A stretch of 41,783 bases of DNA, from NCBI GenBank assembly GCA_003551565.1, contig PUMZ01000022.1, positions 1-41,783 of the forward strand. Reading direction: 5' to 3'. This DNA is from Candidatus Brocadiaceae bacterium (GTDB lineage Bacteria; Planctomycetota; Brocadiia; SM23-32). The notes beneath the pieces were generated by a model, which was not told where the DNA came from, did not search any database, and worked only from the letters and a program-made list of their open reading frames with translations. Every line of letters starts with the position of its first letter. Position 1 is the stretch's first letter. Below are positions 32,521 through 41,764 of the stretch, piece after piece. Both the position numbers and the translations under genes were made by a program.

Positions 32521-33222
32521 TCAATCGTTTTCGAGGATCCTGATCAATTCGACTTCAAAAATCAGCGCCTCGTTCGGGCCGATCGCCGCGCCGGCGCCCC
32601 TTTCTCCATAGGCCAGCTCGGGCGGAAGGAAAAAGCGGTAGGAAGCGCCTTCGCGCATCAGCTGAATACCTTCCGAAAGGCCGGACACGATGCCCTCTAA
32701 GGGGAAAGCAGCCGGTTCACCCCGCTCGCGGGAACTGTCGAAAACATCTCCGTCCGTTGTCCGCCCGACATAATGGATCTCCACGACAGCGTCCGCGGCC
32801 GGACTGGCCCCGTCGCCGTCCTCAATCAGCTCATACTGGACTCCGGAGTCCGTGGCCCGGACCTCTTCACGCTGGAGGTTTTCCTGCAGAAACTCCCGGC
32901 TCCTTTGCAGGTTCTCTTCTCGCATCCTGGCGCGCTCCTCTTCCTGCTCCGCCATGGCCTGCCTCTGCACCTCCATGACTTCCCGATCACTCATCAGCGG
33001 CTCTTGCCCCCCGTAAACATCCCGCAACCCTTGAATCAACCTGTCGATGTCCAGATCGAAATCGTTCGCTTTCAGCGATTCGGCGATCTGCATGCCGATG
33101 GCGTAACTGAGTTTTTCCCGGCTGTCATCCAGCGTCTGCTCCGTCTCCTCAGCGACAACATAACCGGCTGCGTGCATAATTGTTGCCATCAACAGACAGA
33201 ACGAGATCAGTAGGTACTTCAT
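32521..33222 (-). CDS. Exported FKBP-type peptidyl-prolyl isomerase
   Basis: A 233-residue periplasmic foldase of the FkpA/Mip type. A signal peptide (LLISFCLLMATIMHA) leads to an N-terminal dimerisation helix domain (KLSYAIGMQIAESLKAN), a long Gln/Glu/Arg-rich helix about residues 85-120, and the FKBP domain with VEIHYVGRTTDGDVFDSS, GLSEGIQLMREG, FFLPPELAYG and LIFEVELI. GGAG lies 7 nt before the ATG. It is the first gene of a probable operon with mtnA and is divergent from tyrA. Confidence 0.9.
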   Translation of the reverse strand: MKYLLISFCLLMATIMHAAGYVVAEETEQTLDDSREKLSYAIGMQIAESLKANDFDLDIDRLIQGLRDVYGGQEPLMSDREVMEVQRQAMAEQEEERARMREENLQRSREFLQENLQREEVRATDSGVQYELIEDGDGASPAADAVVEIHYVGRTTDGDVFDSSRERGEPAAFPLEGIVSGLSEGIQLMREGASYRFFLPPELAYGERGAGAAIGPNEALIFEVELIRILEND

Positions 33223-33335
33223 AACGGTTCTCCATAAAAAGTGTTAAATAAAGCGGACACGTGCATCCTCATAATCTACTTTATGAAAAACTCGTGCCGG
33301 GCGCAAATGAAAAACACTCATGGAACGGCGATTGG

Positions 33336-33364
33336 TTGACAAAAAGACCGCCCGCAGGTACCAT
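33336..33364 (+). promoter_or_regulatory. tyrA promoter
   Basis: Perfect TTGACA (33336-33341), exactly 17 bp, TACCAT (33359-33364). Leader to the ATG at 33398 is about 27 nt and has no Shine-Dalgarno sequence. Confidence 0.6.
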
Positions 33365-33397
33365 ACGGAGTGAAAAACCCTTTTTCTTTTTCTCGCC

Positions 33398-34297
33398 ATG
33401 GAACACATCTTCGATACCGTAGCAATTGTGGGACCGGGGCTTATCGGCGGTTCGATCGGGCTGGGCATCCGCCGCAGAAGCCTCGCCGCCCACGTGGTGG
33501 GGATCGGCCGGAGGGCCTCATCGCTGCGAAAAGCCCGGCAAGCCGGCGCCGCGGACAGTACAACCACCGATCTGGAAGCGGGAACGCGCAGCGCCGAGCT
33601 GGTCGTGCTGGCCACGCCGGTCAATACCTTCGGGGAGCTGACCAAGCGACTGGCGCGGTGCATGAAAGTAGGCGCCCTCGTTACCGAAGTCGGCAGCACC
33701 AAGGAGCATGTTGTTGAGGCAATAAGCCGGGCATTGCAAGCGCGCAACGATCTCGCCTTTATACCCACTCACCCCATGGCGGGAAGTGAAAAAAGGGGGC
33801 CGGAAAATGCAACCCATGATCTTTTCGAGGGTTCCAGGTGCATTTTCACCCCCGTCAGCGGCACCCCTCCGGGCGCCACCGAGAGGCTCAAACGCCTCTG
33901 GGAAGCGCTTGGCGCCGATGTGCACTTTATGACGCCCCGGGAACACGACAGGCTTGTGGCACGGATAAGCCACCTGCCGCATATTGCCGCCTCGGCGCTG
34001 ATCAACACCATCGAAGAACATGAAGGCGTTTACGCCGGCGGCGGTCTGATCGATACCACCCGTGTGGCAAGCGGGGAGCCGAACCTTTGGAAGACCATCT
34101 GCCAGAGCAATCCGCACGGAATACTGGAAGCCCTCGATTCCTTTTCCGGCAGCCTTGCAACCGCGAGAGAATTCCTCGCCGGAGGTGATTTTGAAAGCCT
34201 CACTGCCTGGCTGGAGGAGGCAAAAAAGAAACGGGACGGCATCCTGGAGATGCGCAAGAAGCCACGATCTTCTCTGCAACAACTTGAAGAAGATTGA
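33398..34297 (+). CDS. tyrA: Prephenate dehydrogenase
   Basis: Oxidative decarboxylation of prephenate to 4-hydroxyphenylpyruvate in tyrosine synthesis (arogenate as substrate cannot be excluded). The 299-residue protein has the Rossmann motif VGPGLIGGSIG (GxGxxG at residues 12-17), LATPVN, the catalytic FIPTHPMAGSEKRG block and the ISHLPH segment. No ACT or chorismate mutase domain is attached, so it is the single-domain form. No ribosome site is visible before the ATG, which lies about 27 nt from the expected transcript start. A terminator follows at 34331. Confidence 0.92.
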   Translation: MEHIFDTVAIVGPGLIGGSIGLGIRRRSLAAHVVGIGRRASSLRKARQAGAADSTTTDLEAGTRSAELVVLATPVNTFGELTKRLARCMKVGALVTEVGSTKEHVVEAISRALQARNDLAFIPTHPMAGSEKRGPENATHDLFEGSRCIFTPVSGTPPGATERLKRLWEALGADVHFMTPREHDRLVARISHLPHIAASALINTIEEHEGVYAGGGLIDTTRVASGEPNLWKTICQSNPHGILEALDSFSGSLATAREFLAGGDFESLTAWLEEAKKKRDGILEMRKKPRSSLQQLEED

Positions 34298-34330
34298 ACA
34301 GCGACGGAAAAGCCAACGTCACCGCCCCCC

Positions 34331-34356
34331 TGCCCTTTTGAGCTTCAGGGCATTTT
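34331..34356 (+). terminator. tyrA terminator
   Basis: Arms TGCCCT (34331-34336) and AGGGCA (34347-34352), 10-nt loop, then TTTT (34353-34356). It overlaps the promoter of the next gene. Confidence 0.6.
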
Positions 34357-34366
34357 CGTGTAGAAT
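34338..34366 (+). promoter_or_regulatory. Promoter of the LolC/E-like gene
   Basis: TTGAGC (34338-34343) lies in the terminator loop, then 17 bp, then TAGAAT (34361-34366) preceded by TG. Leader to the ATG at 34439 is about 66 nt. Confidence 0.45.
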
Positions 34367-34438
34367 GGAAGTATGTCTGCCTGCCTCTTCAATGGACCTT
34401 GATGTGTTCGCCTGCTGCATGACCGGAACGGCAACGAT

Positions 34439-35872
34439 ATGACATCTCTTTATCTCGGACTCAGGTATCTTTTCAAGAAAAGGCTCTCTTACCTGGCCAT
34501 CGTCGGGGTGGCCCTGAGCGTCGGCACGCTCTTCGTCGTGATGAGCGTGATGCGCGGTTTTGAAAAGGAGCTACGCGCTGTCATAAGGGGATATTTGAGC
34601 GATATCCGGGTGGAGTCTCCGACGCGGGAGATCGCCGGTATGGGCGACTGGCAATCGGTGCGCGCACGGATCCTGGAAGAAATACCGCAGGTCGAGGCCG
34701 TTGCCCCCTTCATCGAAAGCCAGGCGCTCCTTCGCGTGCCGCAGCTCGACCATACATCGACGGTGATGTTTCGGGGAATGGACCCGGAACTGGAGCCGGA
34801 TGTCAGTGAATTCGGCAGCCATTACCTGAAACACAGCTCGCTGGAAGCGCTGAACAGGGTTTACATCGATGAAAACGAGGCCGAGACGCCGGCGGTTTTT
34901 ATCGGCAGCGAGATGGCCCGGCAACTGTCACTCCACCATTATATCTATGAAATGATCGCGGAGGGACTGGAGGGAGAACTCCGGGAAGAGAGCCTGGCGC
35001 TGATGGAGGAGATAAGGACGGAAACCGGGTGGACGGAGGCCGTGGAAAAAGTGGAGGAGCTCACACGGCTGCTGGCCGAAGCCGGCCATCCCCGCCTGGC
35101 CGGCCTGATCCAGGCAAACCGTGGGCGTGTTCTGCGCGACGAAGTGGTTCTGATGACCGCGACGGAGGACTTGAGAAGGCGTTTGAAAAAATTCGTGGTG
35201 GCCGGCGTCTTCCATACCGGACGCTACGATTACGACAGCAGCGTGGTGCTTGTCTCTCTGGAGTCGGCCAAGGACTTTCTGGACTCCCGCGGCCATGTCT
35301 CGGGGGTCAATCTCAAACTGACCGATTACAGCGACGCTCCGGCCGTCCAGTCCCAACTGGCCGAGCGCGGATATGTCTCGAACACGTGGGAGGACCAGCA
35401 GCGCAGTTTCCTGGAAGCCGTGCAGATGGAAAGAGTTCTCATGGCGATTGTTCTCTCGTTCGTGGGCGTACTCGCCGGCTTCTGCATTTTTGCCATCCTG
35501 ATAACGAGCGTCTATGAGAAACGCCACGATATCGGCACGATGAAGGCCGTCGGCTACACATCAAGGAGTATCGCCGCCATTTTCATGGTCACAGGCGGCG
35601 CCATAGGAGTGGTGGGCGCCCTTCTGGGCGTGGCGGGCGGATTCGGGTTTATCTCGCGCATCAATGAGATCGCCGACCGTATCGAAGCCCTCACCGGATG
35701 GACCCCCTTCCCGAGCGACGTGTACTATTTCACCGAAATACCCGTCGATCTCAGCCCGCTAACGCCAATAATAATGGGGCTTGGAGCGTTGTTTTTGAGC
35801 CTTGCCTTCAGTATTCTGCCCGCCCTCAAAGCGGCACGGATGGACCCGGTGGAAACGCTCCGGTGGGAATAG
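34439..35872 (+). CDS. LolC/LolE-like ABC transporter permease
   Basis: A 477-residue FtsX-family permease. Layout: one N-terminal membrane segment (LAIVGVALSVGTLFVVMSVMRG), a large periplasmic domain of about 320 residues, then FtsX-type segments near 340-365, 385-410 and 440-465, ending PALKAARMDPVETLRWE. The AIVGVALSVG and MSVMRGFEKEL start and the late ITSVYEKRHDIGTMKAVGYTSRSI are typical of LolC/E, which extract lipoproteins for transport to the outer membrane. The periplasmic part holds an extra helical insert (about 165-235) relative to E. coli LolC. The partner ATPase LolD is not adjacent. Ribosome site weak. Confidence 0.8.
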   Translation: MTSLYLGLRYLFKKRLSYLAIVGVALSVGTLFVVMSVMRGFEKELRAVIRGYLSDIRVESPTREIAGMGDWQSVRARILEEIPQVEAVAPFIESQALLRVPQLDHTSTVMFRGMDPELEPDVSEFGSHYLKHSSLEALNRVYIDENEAETPAVFIGSEMARQLSLHHYIYEMIAEGLEGELREESLALMEEIRTETGWTEAVEKVEELTRLLAEAGHPRLAGLIQANRGRVLRDEVVLMTATEDLRRRLKKFVVAGVFHTGRYDYDSSVVLVSLESAKDFLDSRGHVSGVNLKLTDYSDAPAVQSQLAERGYVSNTWEDQQRSFLEAVQMERVLMAIVLSFVGVLAGFCIFAILITSVYEKRHDIGTMKAVGYTSRSIAAIFMVTGGAIGVVGALLGVAGGFGFISRINEIADRIEALTGWTPFPSDVYYFTEIPVDLSPLTPIIMGLGALFLSLAFSILPALKAARMDPVETLRWE

Positions 35873-36100
35873 GATGGACGCCGGAGCCCGTGGCAGGCGC
35901 AGGCGCCATACACCAGCCCTCCCAGCAAGGACGGCAAGGAATCCACATTCCATCAACCGAAAACAGCATTGATCACCAGCCGTTGCCGACCGGGGAGTTT
36001 CATGCAAAGGAAAAGCGGGGGGAAAAGGCTTTCTCTGAACGACTTGTGCCCGGAAACGCGTAAAAAATCATGCAGTGCCAACCCTCAACACCTCTCGCAG
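35873..36100. other. No supported gene
   Basis: Start of a 606-bp gap between the permease and polA. Short frames on both strands have no ribosome sites or motifs. GGCGCAGGCGCC-type repeats occur near 35905. The promoter and terminator-like hairpin further on are listed separately. Confidence 0.5.
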
Positions 36101-36129
36101 TTGACATCGATGGCGCACCGTGGTATACT
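36101..36129 (+). promoter_or_regulatory. Strong promoter 350 bp before polA
   Basis: Perfect TTGACA (36101-36106), exactly 17 bp, TATACT (36124-36129). It is far from polA and followed by a terminator-like hairpin at 36271, so it drives either a long polA leader or a separate small transcript. Confidence 0.65.
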
Positions 36130-36135
36130 GATTGT

Positions 36136-36303
36136 TCAGAAGGCGCCACCGGAAACGGCCGATGTTTTATCCTCAAGGATCGGTACAATATCCAAAAATA
36201 CTGCAGGTTCATCCCTTGATTGTAACACACTGTTTTAAACTTATCCCCGCGAATCGGTCATTTTGCTCATGTTGACCTCCGGAGAAGACCTGTCAACCTT
36301 TTT
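36136..36303 (+). ncRNA. Candidate small RNA or polA leader
   Basis: About 168 nt between the promoter at 36101-36129 and the hairpin with T-run at 36271-36303. A 37-codon frame (36162-36275) starts after a GGAAACGG stretch but its product looks like nothing known. The ends do not pair as 6S RNA would. Evidence is positional only. Confidence 0.3.
36271..36303 (+). terminator. Terminator-like hairpin before polA
   Basis: Arms GTTGAC (36271-36276) and GTCAAC (36292-36297), then CTTTTT (36298-36303). Only 6 bp of stem with a 15-nt loop, so strength is uncertain. The remaining 175 bp to polA include the small palindrome ATATGT-A-ACATAT (36438-36450), possibly near a second polA promoter. Confidence 0.45.
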
Positions 36304-36478
36304 GTTGGACGCGCGGCATGTCCACAAACTTTTCGAGACCGTTTGATTTTGCCCGTTATGTCAAGCCATGAGTGTTGAACACCCCCGTGGAACTGGAGAA
36401 CGGTCTCCACCCGCTCACTTGGCTGAAGTTCGACGAAATATGTAACATATCCTTATACCGCACGCTTGGCTGTCAGAG

Positions 36479-39250
36479 ATGCCAGAGAAATTCTTCCTTA
36501 TCGACGCACATTCATACCTCTACCAGGCTTTTTATGCTATCAGGGGGCTTACCTCGCCCGACGGCGAGCCGGTGAATGCCGTTTTCGGATTCGCCCGAAT
36601 GCTGCGCAAACTCATCCGCGACCATGGCCCCGACTACCTCGCCGTTGCCACCGACCTGCCGGGGAAGGTCTTCCGGCATGAAATATACGACGATTATAAA
36701 GCGACGCGCAAGCCGATGCCCGAATCGCTGCTTCGTCAGATCCCACTGGCTTATGAGATGCTTGAAATGCATGATATCCCCCTTTTGACCGCTGAGAGAT
36801 ATGAAGCGGACGATGTCATGGGATCGGCCGCCCGGCAGGCAACTTCCAACGGCATGGACGCGATCCTGGTAACGACCGATAAAGATGTCGAGCAGCTCAT
36901 CGACGAGAAGACGAAGGTCCTGCATATCCACAAAAACAAAGAGATAATGCTCGATGCCGACGGATTGAAGGACAAATACGGCATCGAACCGTGGCAGGTG
37001 GTGGAGTTGATGTCACTGGCCGGCGACAACAGCGACAACATACCAGGAGCGAAAGGAATAGGGCCAAAGACTGCGTTGAAATTGCTCGGGCGGTTCGGCA
37101 GCGTGGACAACCTGTATCGCAACCTTCAGGAGGTCGCAAGCGAGTCGGTGCGCAAAAAGTTGCACGAGGGCCGGGAAAAGGTGGAACTGAGCCGCAGGCT
37201 GGTAACGATAAAAGATGATCTGAACCTAGAAATCGACTTCGATGCGTGCCGCCTCGATCCGCAGCCGCCAGAGAAACTGCGGCGGTTTTACAGCGCCCTG
37301 GGCTTCCGATCGTTGTCGGAGGAATTCACGGCGGGGGAGGAAGGAAGAGTTGAGGAAGGAAACAAAGTGACCGGCAGACAGGGAACGCTCTTTGGCGGCA
37401 ACGGGGCCGGAGAGCCGGCCGGGAAACATGGGGACACCGGATCCGCGCCGGCATCATACAGCCTGGTGGATTCCCTGGACGGGCTGAGGGACCTGGCGGA
37501 GCGGTTGAACTCCGGCGGGGCCTTTGCCGTCGACCTGGAAACAACCAGTCTGGATCCGCACGAAGCCGAAATCGTGGGCATCGCGTTCAGCCGCAGAGGC
37601 GGAGAAGGCGAGTATGTGGCCTTTATGGGGCCGGAAGGTGAGAAAGTGTGCCCCGGGCGGGAAGGGCTCGGGATCCTCAAAGATATACTCGAAGATCCCG
37701 GGGTCGGGAAAATCGGCCAGAATCTGAAGTACGACATGATGGTGTTGTTTTCTCACGGAGTCCGGCTCCGCGGGATCGTATCCGATACAATGATTGCCTC
37801 CCACCTCCTGAACCCGACCGGGCGCAGCCATTCCCTTGAATCACTGTCGAAAAGGTATCTCGATTACAGCCCGCTGCCCATAGAGCAGCTGACGGGCACG
37901 GGGGATGAGAGGCGCGGCATGGAGCAGGTTCCATTGCCCGACATCGTACGGTATGCCTGCGAAGACGCAGATCTTGCATACCGCCTCCATGACGTCTTAA
38001 CGCCCCGGTTGCGCGAGTCGGGTGTCGACGAAGTTTTCACGCAGGTGGAGCTGCCGCTCATCGAAGTCCTGGCCCGGATGGAGTGGTGCGGGATCATGAT
38101 AGATTCCGGGTATATGCAGGAATTGAGCGGCGAACTGGCGTTGACTTTACAAGAGCTCGAGAAAAAGATATACTCTAAGGCAGGCACAGAATTCAATATC
38201 AACTCCCCCCGGCAACTGAGTGAAATCCTATTCCAGCGTCTTGAGCTTCCGCCACCCAGGGGAAAGAAGCGAACGACGGGATATTCCACCGACAGAAAGG
38301 TTCTGGAGGACCTTTCATCCGAACACCGGATTGCGGATTATCTGCTGCAATGGCGGGAGACCAGCAAGCTCAAGAATACATATACCGATGCATTGATGGA
38401 GATCGTGAATCCCCGCACCGGAAGGTTGCATACATCGTTCAATCAGACGGGCACGGCGACGGGGCGGCTATCGAGCAGCGAACCGAATTTGCAGAACATC
38501 CCGGTGCGCACCGCGCTCGGGCGCCGCATCCGGAGGGGTTTTGTTCCGTCGCGGCAGGACATGTCGTTTCTGAGCGCCGATTATTCACAGGTGGAACTCC
38601 GGGTGCTGGCGCATTTTTCGGCCGATCCGACCCTGCAGGAAGCCTTCCTGCAAGACAGGGACATACACCGCTTCGTTGCCTCCCAGGTCTATGGGGTGGA
38701 GGAGCGGGATGTCAGCAGGGAAATGCGAAGCAAGGCAAAGGCAGTGAACTTCGGCATTGTTTACGGGCAGACGGCGTATGGACTTGCCCGGAGCCTGAAT
38801 GTCTCCCATGAAGAAGCCAGGGAGTTTATCGATCAGTATTTTGCCCGCTACCGGCACGTCAGGGGATTCATCGAAGAGACCGTATCGTCGGCCTGTTCCA
38901 GGGGGTATGTGAAGACATTGGCCGGCCGCAAGCGGCCGATCAGAGGGCTGGAGACACCGGGCGCCGTACGTGAAGCCGCCGAACGGGTGGCGGTCAACAC
39001 CGTTATCCAGGGCTCAGCGGCGGATATCATCAAAATTGCCATGAACAACATCCACCGGAAGCTGGAACGTGTCAGCAAGCGCAGCAGGATGCTGATCCAG
39101 ATCCATGACGAACTCCTTTTCGAGGCGCCGGATGATGAACTTGCCGATGTGCTGGCTTTTGTCCGCGAAGAGATGTCAGCGGCGATGGAGTTGAGTGTGC
39201 CGCTGAAAGTCGATTTCGCCACGGGAAAAAACTGGGAAGATGCCAAATGA
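36479..39250 (+). CDS. polA: DNA polymerase I
   Basis: Gap-filling and Okazaki-fragment polymerase. The 923-residue enzyme has all three domains: 5'-3' exonuclease (about 1-310, FLIDAHSYLYQAF, LVTTDKDVEQLI, GDNSDNIPGAKGIGPKTA); proofreading exonuclease with intact acidic residues (Asp352 and Glu354 in VDLETTSLD, then NLKYD and YACEDADLAY); and polymerase motif A with Asp701 (DYSQVELRV), motif B (RSKAKAVNFGIVYG) and motif C with Asp877 (QIHDELLFE). Proofreading residues are kept, unlike in some thermophile or Firmicutes enzymes. Its stop overlaps the coaE start (ATGA). The ribosome site is weak. Confidence 0.96.
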   Translation: MPEKFFLIDAHSYLYQAFYAIRGLTSPDGEPVNAVFGFARMLRKLIRDHGPDYLAVATDLPGKVFRHEIYDDYKATRKPMPESLLRQIPLAYEMLEMHDIPLLTAERYEADDVMGSAARQATSNGMDAILVTTDKDVEQLIDEKTKVLHIHKNKEIMLDADGLKDKYGIEPWQVVELMSLAGDNSDNIPGAKGIGPKTALKLLGRFGSVDNLYRNLQEVASESVRKKLHEGREKVELSRRLVTIKDDLNLEIDFDACRLDPQPPEKLRRFYSALGFRSLSEEFTAGEEGRVEEGNKVTGRQGTLFGGNGAGEPAGKHGDTGSAPASYSLVDSLDGLRDLAERLNSGGAFAVDLETTSLDPHEAEIVGIAFSRRGGEGEYVAFMGPEGEKVCPGREGLGILKDILEDPGVGKIGQNLKYDMMVLFSHGVRLRGIVSDTMIASHLLNPTGRSHSLESLSKRYLDYSPLPIEQLTGTGDERRGMEQVPLPDIVRYACEDADLAYRLHDVLTPRLRESGVDEVFTQVELPLIEVLARMEWCGIMIDSGYMQELSGELALTLQELEKKIYSKAGTEFNINSPRQLSEILFQRLELPPPRGKKRTTGYSTDRKVLEDLSSEHRIADYLLQWRETSKLKNTYTDALMEIVNPRTGRLHTSFNQTGTATGRLSSSEPNLQNIPVRTALGRRIRRGFVPSRQDMSFLSADYSQVELRVLAHFSADPTLQEAFLQDRDIHRFVASQVYGVEERDVSREMRSKAKAVNFGIVYGQTAYGLARSLNVSHEEAREFIDQYFARYRHVRGFIEETVSSACSRGYVKTLAGRKRPIRGLETPGAVREAAERVAVNTVIQGSAADIIKIAMNNIHRKLERVSKRSRMLIQIHDELLFEAPDDELADVLAFVREEMSAAMELSVPLKVDFATGKNWEDAK

Positions 39251-39864
39251 AGCCCGTCCGAACGAAAAAAAACGCACGTTTGCCGGTGGTGGGTGTGCTG
39301 GGGGGAATATGCAGCGGGAAAACTACGGTGGCGGAAGTTTTCGAAAGGGAGGGTTTTCTCCGGATAGACGCCGACCGTATCGTGCATTCGCTGCTTGGAA
39401 CGCCGGAGGTTAAAGAGAACCTGCGCCGGATTTTCGGGCAGAATATATTCCACAGCGACGGTTCCGTTAACCGGGACTCTCTCGCCGATGTGGTCTTTGA
39501 AGACCGGTCTATGCTGGCCCGGCTCAATGCGATCCTCCATCCCGGGGTCATAGAGGTCATAGAACGGCGCATATCGGAGGCCCGGTCTCCGGTGGTGCTG
39601 GACGCCGCTCTGCTGGTGGAGACGCAACTGGACAGGCGCTTCTGCACGCACCTGCTTTTTGTGGACACGCCACTGCAGGTGCGTCGGGAACTTGCCGGCC
39701 GGGTGCGGGGATGGGGCCCGCGGGAGCTGCTGCGGCGCGAGAGGATGCAGCAGCCGCTGGAAACCAAAAGGGAGAAAGCCGACCTGATCATCTCCAATAA
39801 CGGGTCCCCCGATGAACTGGAGACGAAGGTCAGGGACGCCATTGAACGGATTTCAACTGTTTGA
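39247..39864 (+). CDS. coaE: Dephospho-CoA kinase
   Basis: Last step of coenzyme A synthesis. The 205-residue protein has the P-loop GGICSGKTT (residues 18-26), DADRIVHSLL, LNAILHPGVIEVIERRI, LDAALLVE and the RRERMQQPLETKREKADLIISNNGS block. It starts at an ATGA overlap with polA and is followed by rho after about 70 bp. polA, coaE and rho in this order is also found in Chlamydia, which supports a PVC origin. Confidence 0.93.
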   Translation: MKPVRTKKNARLPVVGVLGGICSGKTTVAEVFEREGFLRIDADRIVHSLLGTPEVKENLRRIFGQNIFHSDGSVNRDSLADVVFEDRSMLARLNAILHPGVIEVIERRISEARSPVVLDAALLVETQLDRRFCTHLLFVDTPLQVRRELAGRVRGWGPRELLRRERMQQPLETKREKADLIISNNGSPDELETKVRDAIERISTV

Positions 39865-39935
39865 AGCATGGGAGTAATTCGACCGTAAGTAAAGCATAGG
39901 AAATGCGATTTTATTCACAAGAGGAGGTTGTATTG

Positions 39936-41291
39936 ATGGGAAAAACCCAGACAAAAGCAGAGAAAGCGAAGACGAAAAAGACTCAGCCGAAAACAAACAA
40001 GAAAACAAACAATAAGAATTCTTCGACCGAATTCCATATCGAACAGCTCCAGAAGATGAACATCAAGGAACTTCAGAAAGTGGCTCGCGAAGAGGATGTG
40101 GGCAGCCATACGGGGCTGAAAAAGCAGGATTTGATCGTTACGATTCTGAAATCGCGTGTGAATGAGAAGGGGAAGATGTATGGGGAGGGGGTCCTGGAGA
40201 TCCTGCCGGAAGGTTTCGGGTTCCTGCGCTCTCCTGACTACAGCTACGTACCGGGTCCCGATGATATCTATGTCTCCCCGAGCCAGATCCGGCGATTTGC
40301 CCTTCGTACGGGCCACATCGTTTCGGGCCAGATCAGGCCGCCCAAAGACCGGGAACATTATTTTGCCCTCCTGCGCGTGGAGGCGGTGAATTTCAAAAAT
40401 CCGGAAGATATATCCGAAACGGTGCTTTTTGAGGATCTCACCCCCCTCCACCCGGAGCAACGCCTCCTGCTGGAGACGGACAACGACGCAATGGAGACCA
40501 GAATTGTGGATATGGTTACGCCGATCGGCAAGGGCCAGCGCGGCCTTATCGTCGCCGCCCCCAGAACCGGAAAGACCGTTTTGATGCAGAAGATGGCCAA
40601 CGGGATACTGAAGAACCATTCCGACTGCTACGTCATCATTTTGCTCATCGATGAACGGCCCGAAGAGGTGACCGACATGACACGCAATGTGCCCGCGGCG
40701 GAAGTGATAAGTTCGACGTTCGACGAACCGCCCAGCCGGCATATCCAGGTGACAACAATGGTCATGGAAAAAGCCCGGCGGATGGTCGAGTATGGTCAGG
40801 ATGTCGTAATATTCCTGGATTCGATCACGCGTCTGGCCAGGGCGTACAACAACGAAGTGCCGCACAGCGGACGTATCCTCTCCGGTGGCGTGGAATCAAC
40901 GGCGCTGCAGAAACCAAAGAAATTTCTCGGCAGCGCCCGCAACACCGAGGAGGCCGGCAGCCTCACGATCATCGGCACCGCGCTGGTCAATACCGGCAGC
41001 AAGATGGACGAGGTGATCTACGAGGAGTTCAAAGCCACCGGCAACATGGAACTGCACCTGGACAGAAATCTGGCCGACCGTCGCATCTTCCCTGCGATCG
41101 ATGTCACCAGCAGCGGCACAAGACGCGAGGAGCTGCTGATGGACCCGGAAGAGCTCAAGAGAGTGCACCTGCTGCACCGCATGCTGAACGATATGAGCCC
41201 CAACGAGGGCCTGAAGGTGCTGCGCGAACGGCTGGAAAACACCCAGAATAATGCCGAGTTTTTGATGAGCATCAATCTTGACAGGTCGTGA
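39936..41291 (+). CDS. rho: Transcription termination factor Rho
   Basis: Hexameric RNA helicase that ends transcription at unstructured C-rich RNA. The 451-residue protein has a Lys/Asn-rich N-terminal tail (about 1-30), the Rho_N fold ([21 protein letters not shown]), the RNA-binding OSF domain with [20 protein letters not shown], Walker A TGKT with Lys213, Walker [17 protein letters not shown] and the [19 protein letters not shown]-terminal part. The ATG at 39936 follows GAGGAGG by 8 nt. Its presence fits the scarcity of strong intrinsic terminators in this window. Last gene of the polA-coaE-rho group. Confidence 0.96.
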   Translation: MGKTQTKAEKAKTKKTQPKTNKKTNNKNSSTEFHIEQLQKMNIKELQKVAREEDVGSHTGLKKQDLIVTILKSRVNEKGKMYGEGVLEILPEGFGFLRSPDYSYVPGPDDIYVSPSQIRRFALRTGHIVSGQIRPPKDREHYFALLRVEAVNFKNPEDISETVLFEDLTPLHPEQRLLLETDNDAMETRIVDMVTPIGKGQRGLIVAAPRTGKTVLMQKMANGILKNHSDCYVIILLIDERPEEVTDMTRNVPAAEVISSTFDEPPSRHIQVTTMVMEKARRMVEYGQDVVIFLDSITRLARAYNNEVPHSGRILSGGVESTALQKPKKFLGSARNTEEAGSLTIIGTALVNTGSKMDEVIYEEFKATGNMELHLDRNLADRRIFPAIDVTSSGTRREELLMDPEELKRVHLLHRMLNDMSPNEGLKVLRERLENTQNNAEFLMSINLDRS

Positions 41292-41408
41292 TTCGGCACG
41301 GCCTGTCACTTGCTTTTTGCCGGCTCGGTTGTTACCTTAACGGACGGGAAAATCCCGCGGGGCGGTATAAGGCGATGCGGCCCAGCCGGAGAGTCGGGAG
41401 TGCATGAA

Positions 41409-41485
41409 GGGCGGATAGCTCAATTGGCGAGAGCACTTGCCTTACACGCAAGGGGTTCCGAGTTCGAGTCTCGGTCCGCCCACCA
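41409..41485 (+). tRNA. tRNA-Val (UAC)
   Basis: 77 nt with a complete cloverleaf. Acceptor arms GGGCGGA and TCCGCCC, D-arm GCTC/GAGC, anticodon stem CTTGC/GCAAG with loop CTTACAC (anticodon TAC), T-arm CCGAG/CTCGG around TTCGAGT, discriminator A and encoded CCA. Reads valine GUA and related codons. Confidence 0.95.
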
Positions 41486-41764
41486 TCTGAATGCAATGGG
41501 TAACCTTTTGTTATGTTAAAAGATGATTGTTGCCGCTTCTTGGTTTTGCCTTCTCCAATCGCAACCTCTTTGCTTCTTTGGTAGCAACGTATGGTAGCGA
41601 AATAGAAGGCAGGCAGTGGCAAAGAAAACCATGCCAAGAAAAGTCGATACGCCGGCGGGAATTGCTGTTTGAGATCGAACTGGATGCTGTCGATACCAAT
41701 CCGGATGCTTGATCCGCATTGATTACGGTTGCAAGAACGCATTGCACGGGAAGGGGGTGGTGCC
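41486..41764. other. Spacer after the tRNA
   Basis: No gene supported. It contains a long imperfect inverted repeat (TTCTTGG, GGTTTT and GCCTTCT near 41537-41554 against matching strings around 41605-41640). Open frames crossing the tRNA on the minus strand are spurious. Confidence 0.4.

Noticed and set aside
36136-36303. 6S RNA
   Set aside because: Size fits, but the 5' and 3' ends do not pair into a closing stem and no central bubble is evident.
41486-41764. tRNA-Val as an attachment site of an integrated element
   Set aside because: No repeat of the tRNA 3' end and no integrase is visible in the short remaining sequence.
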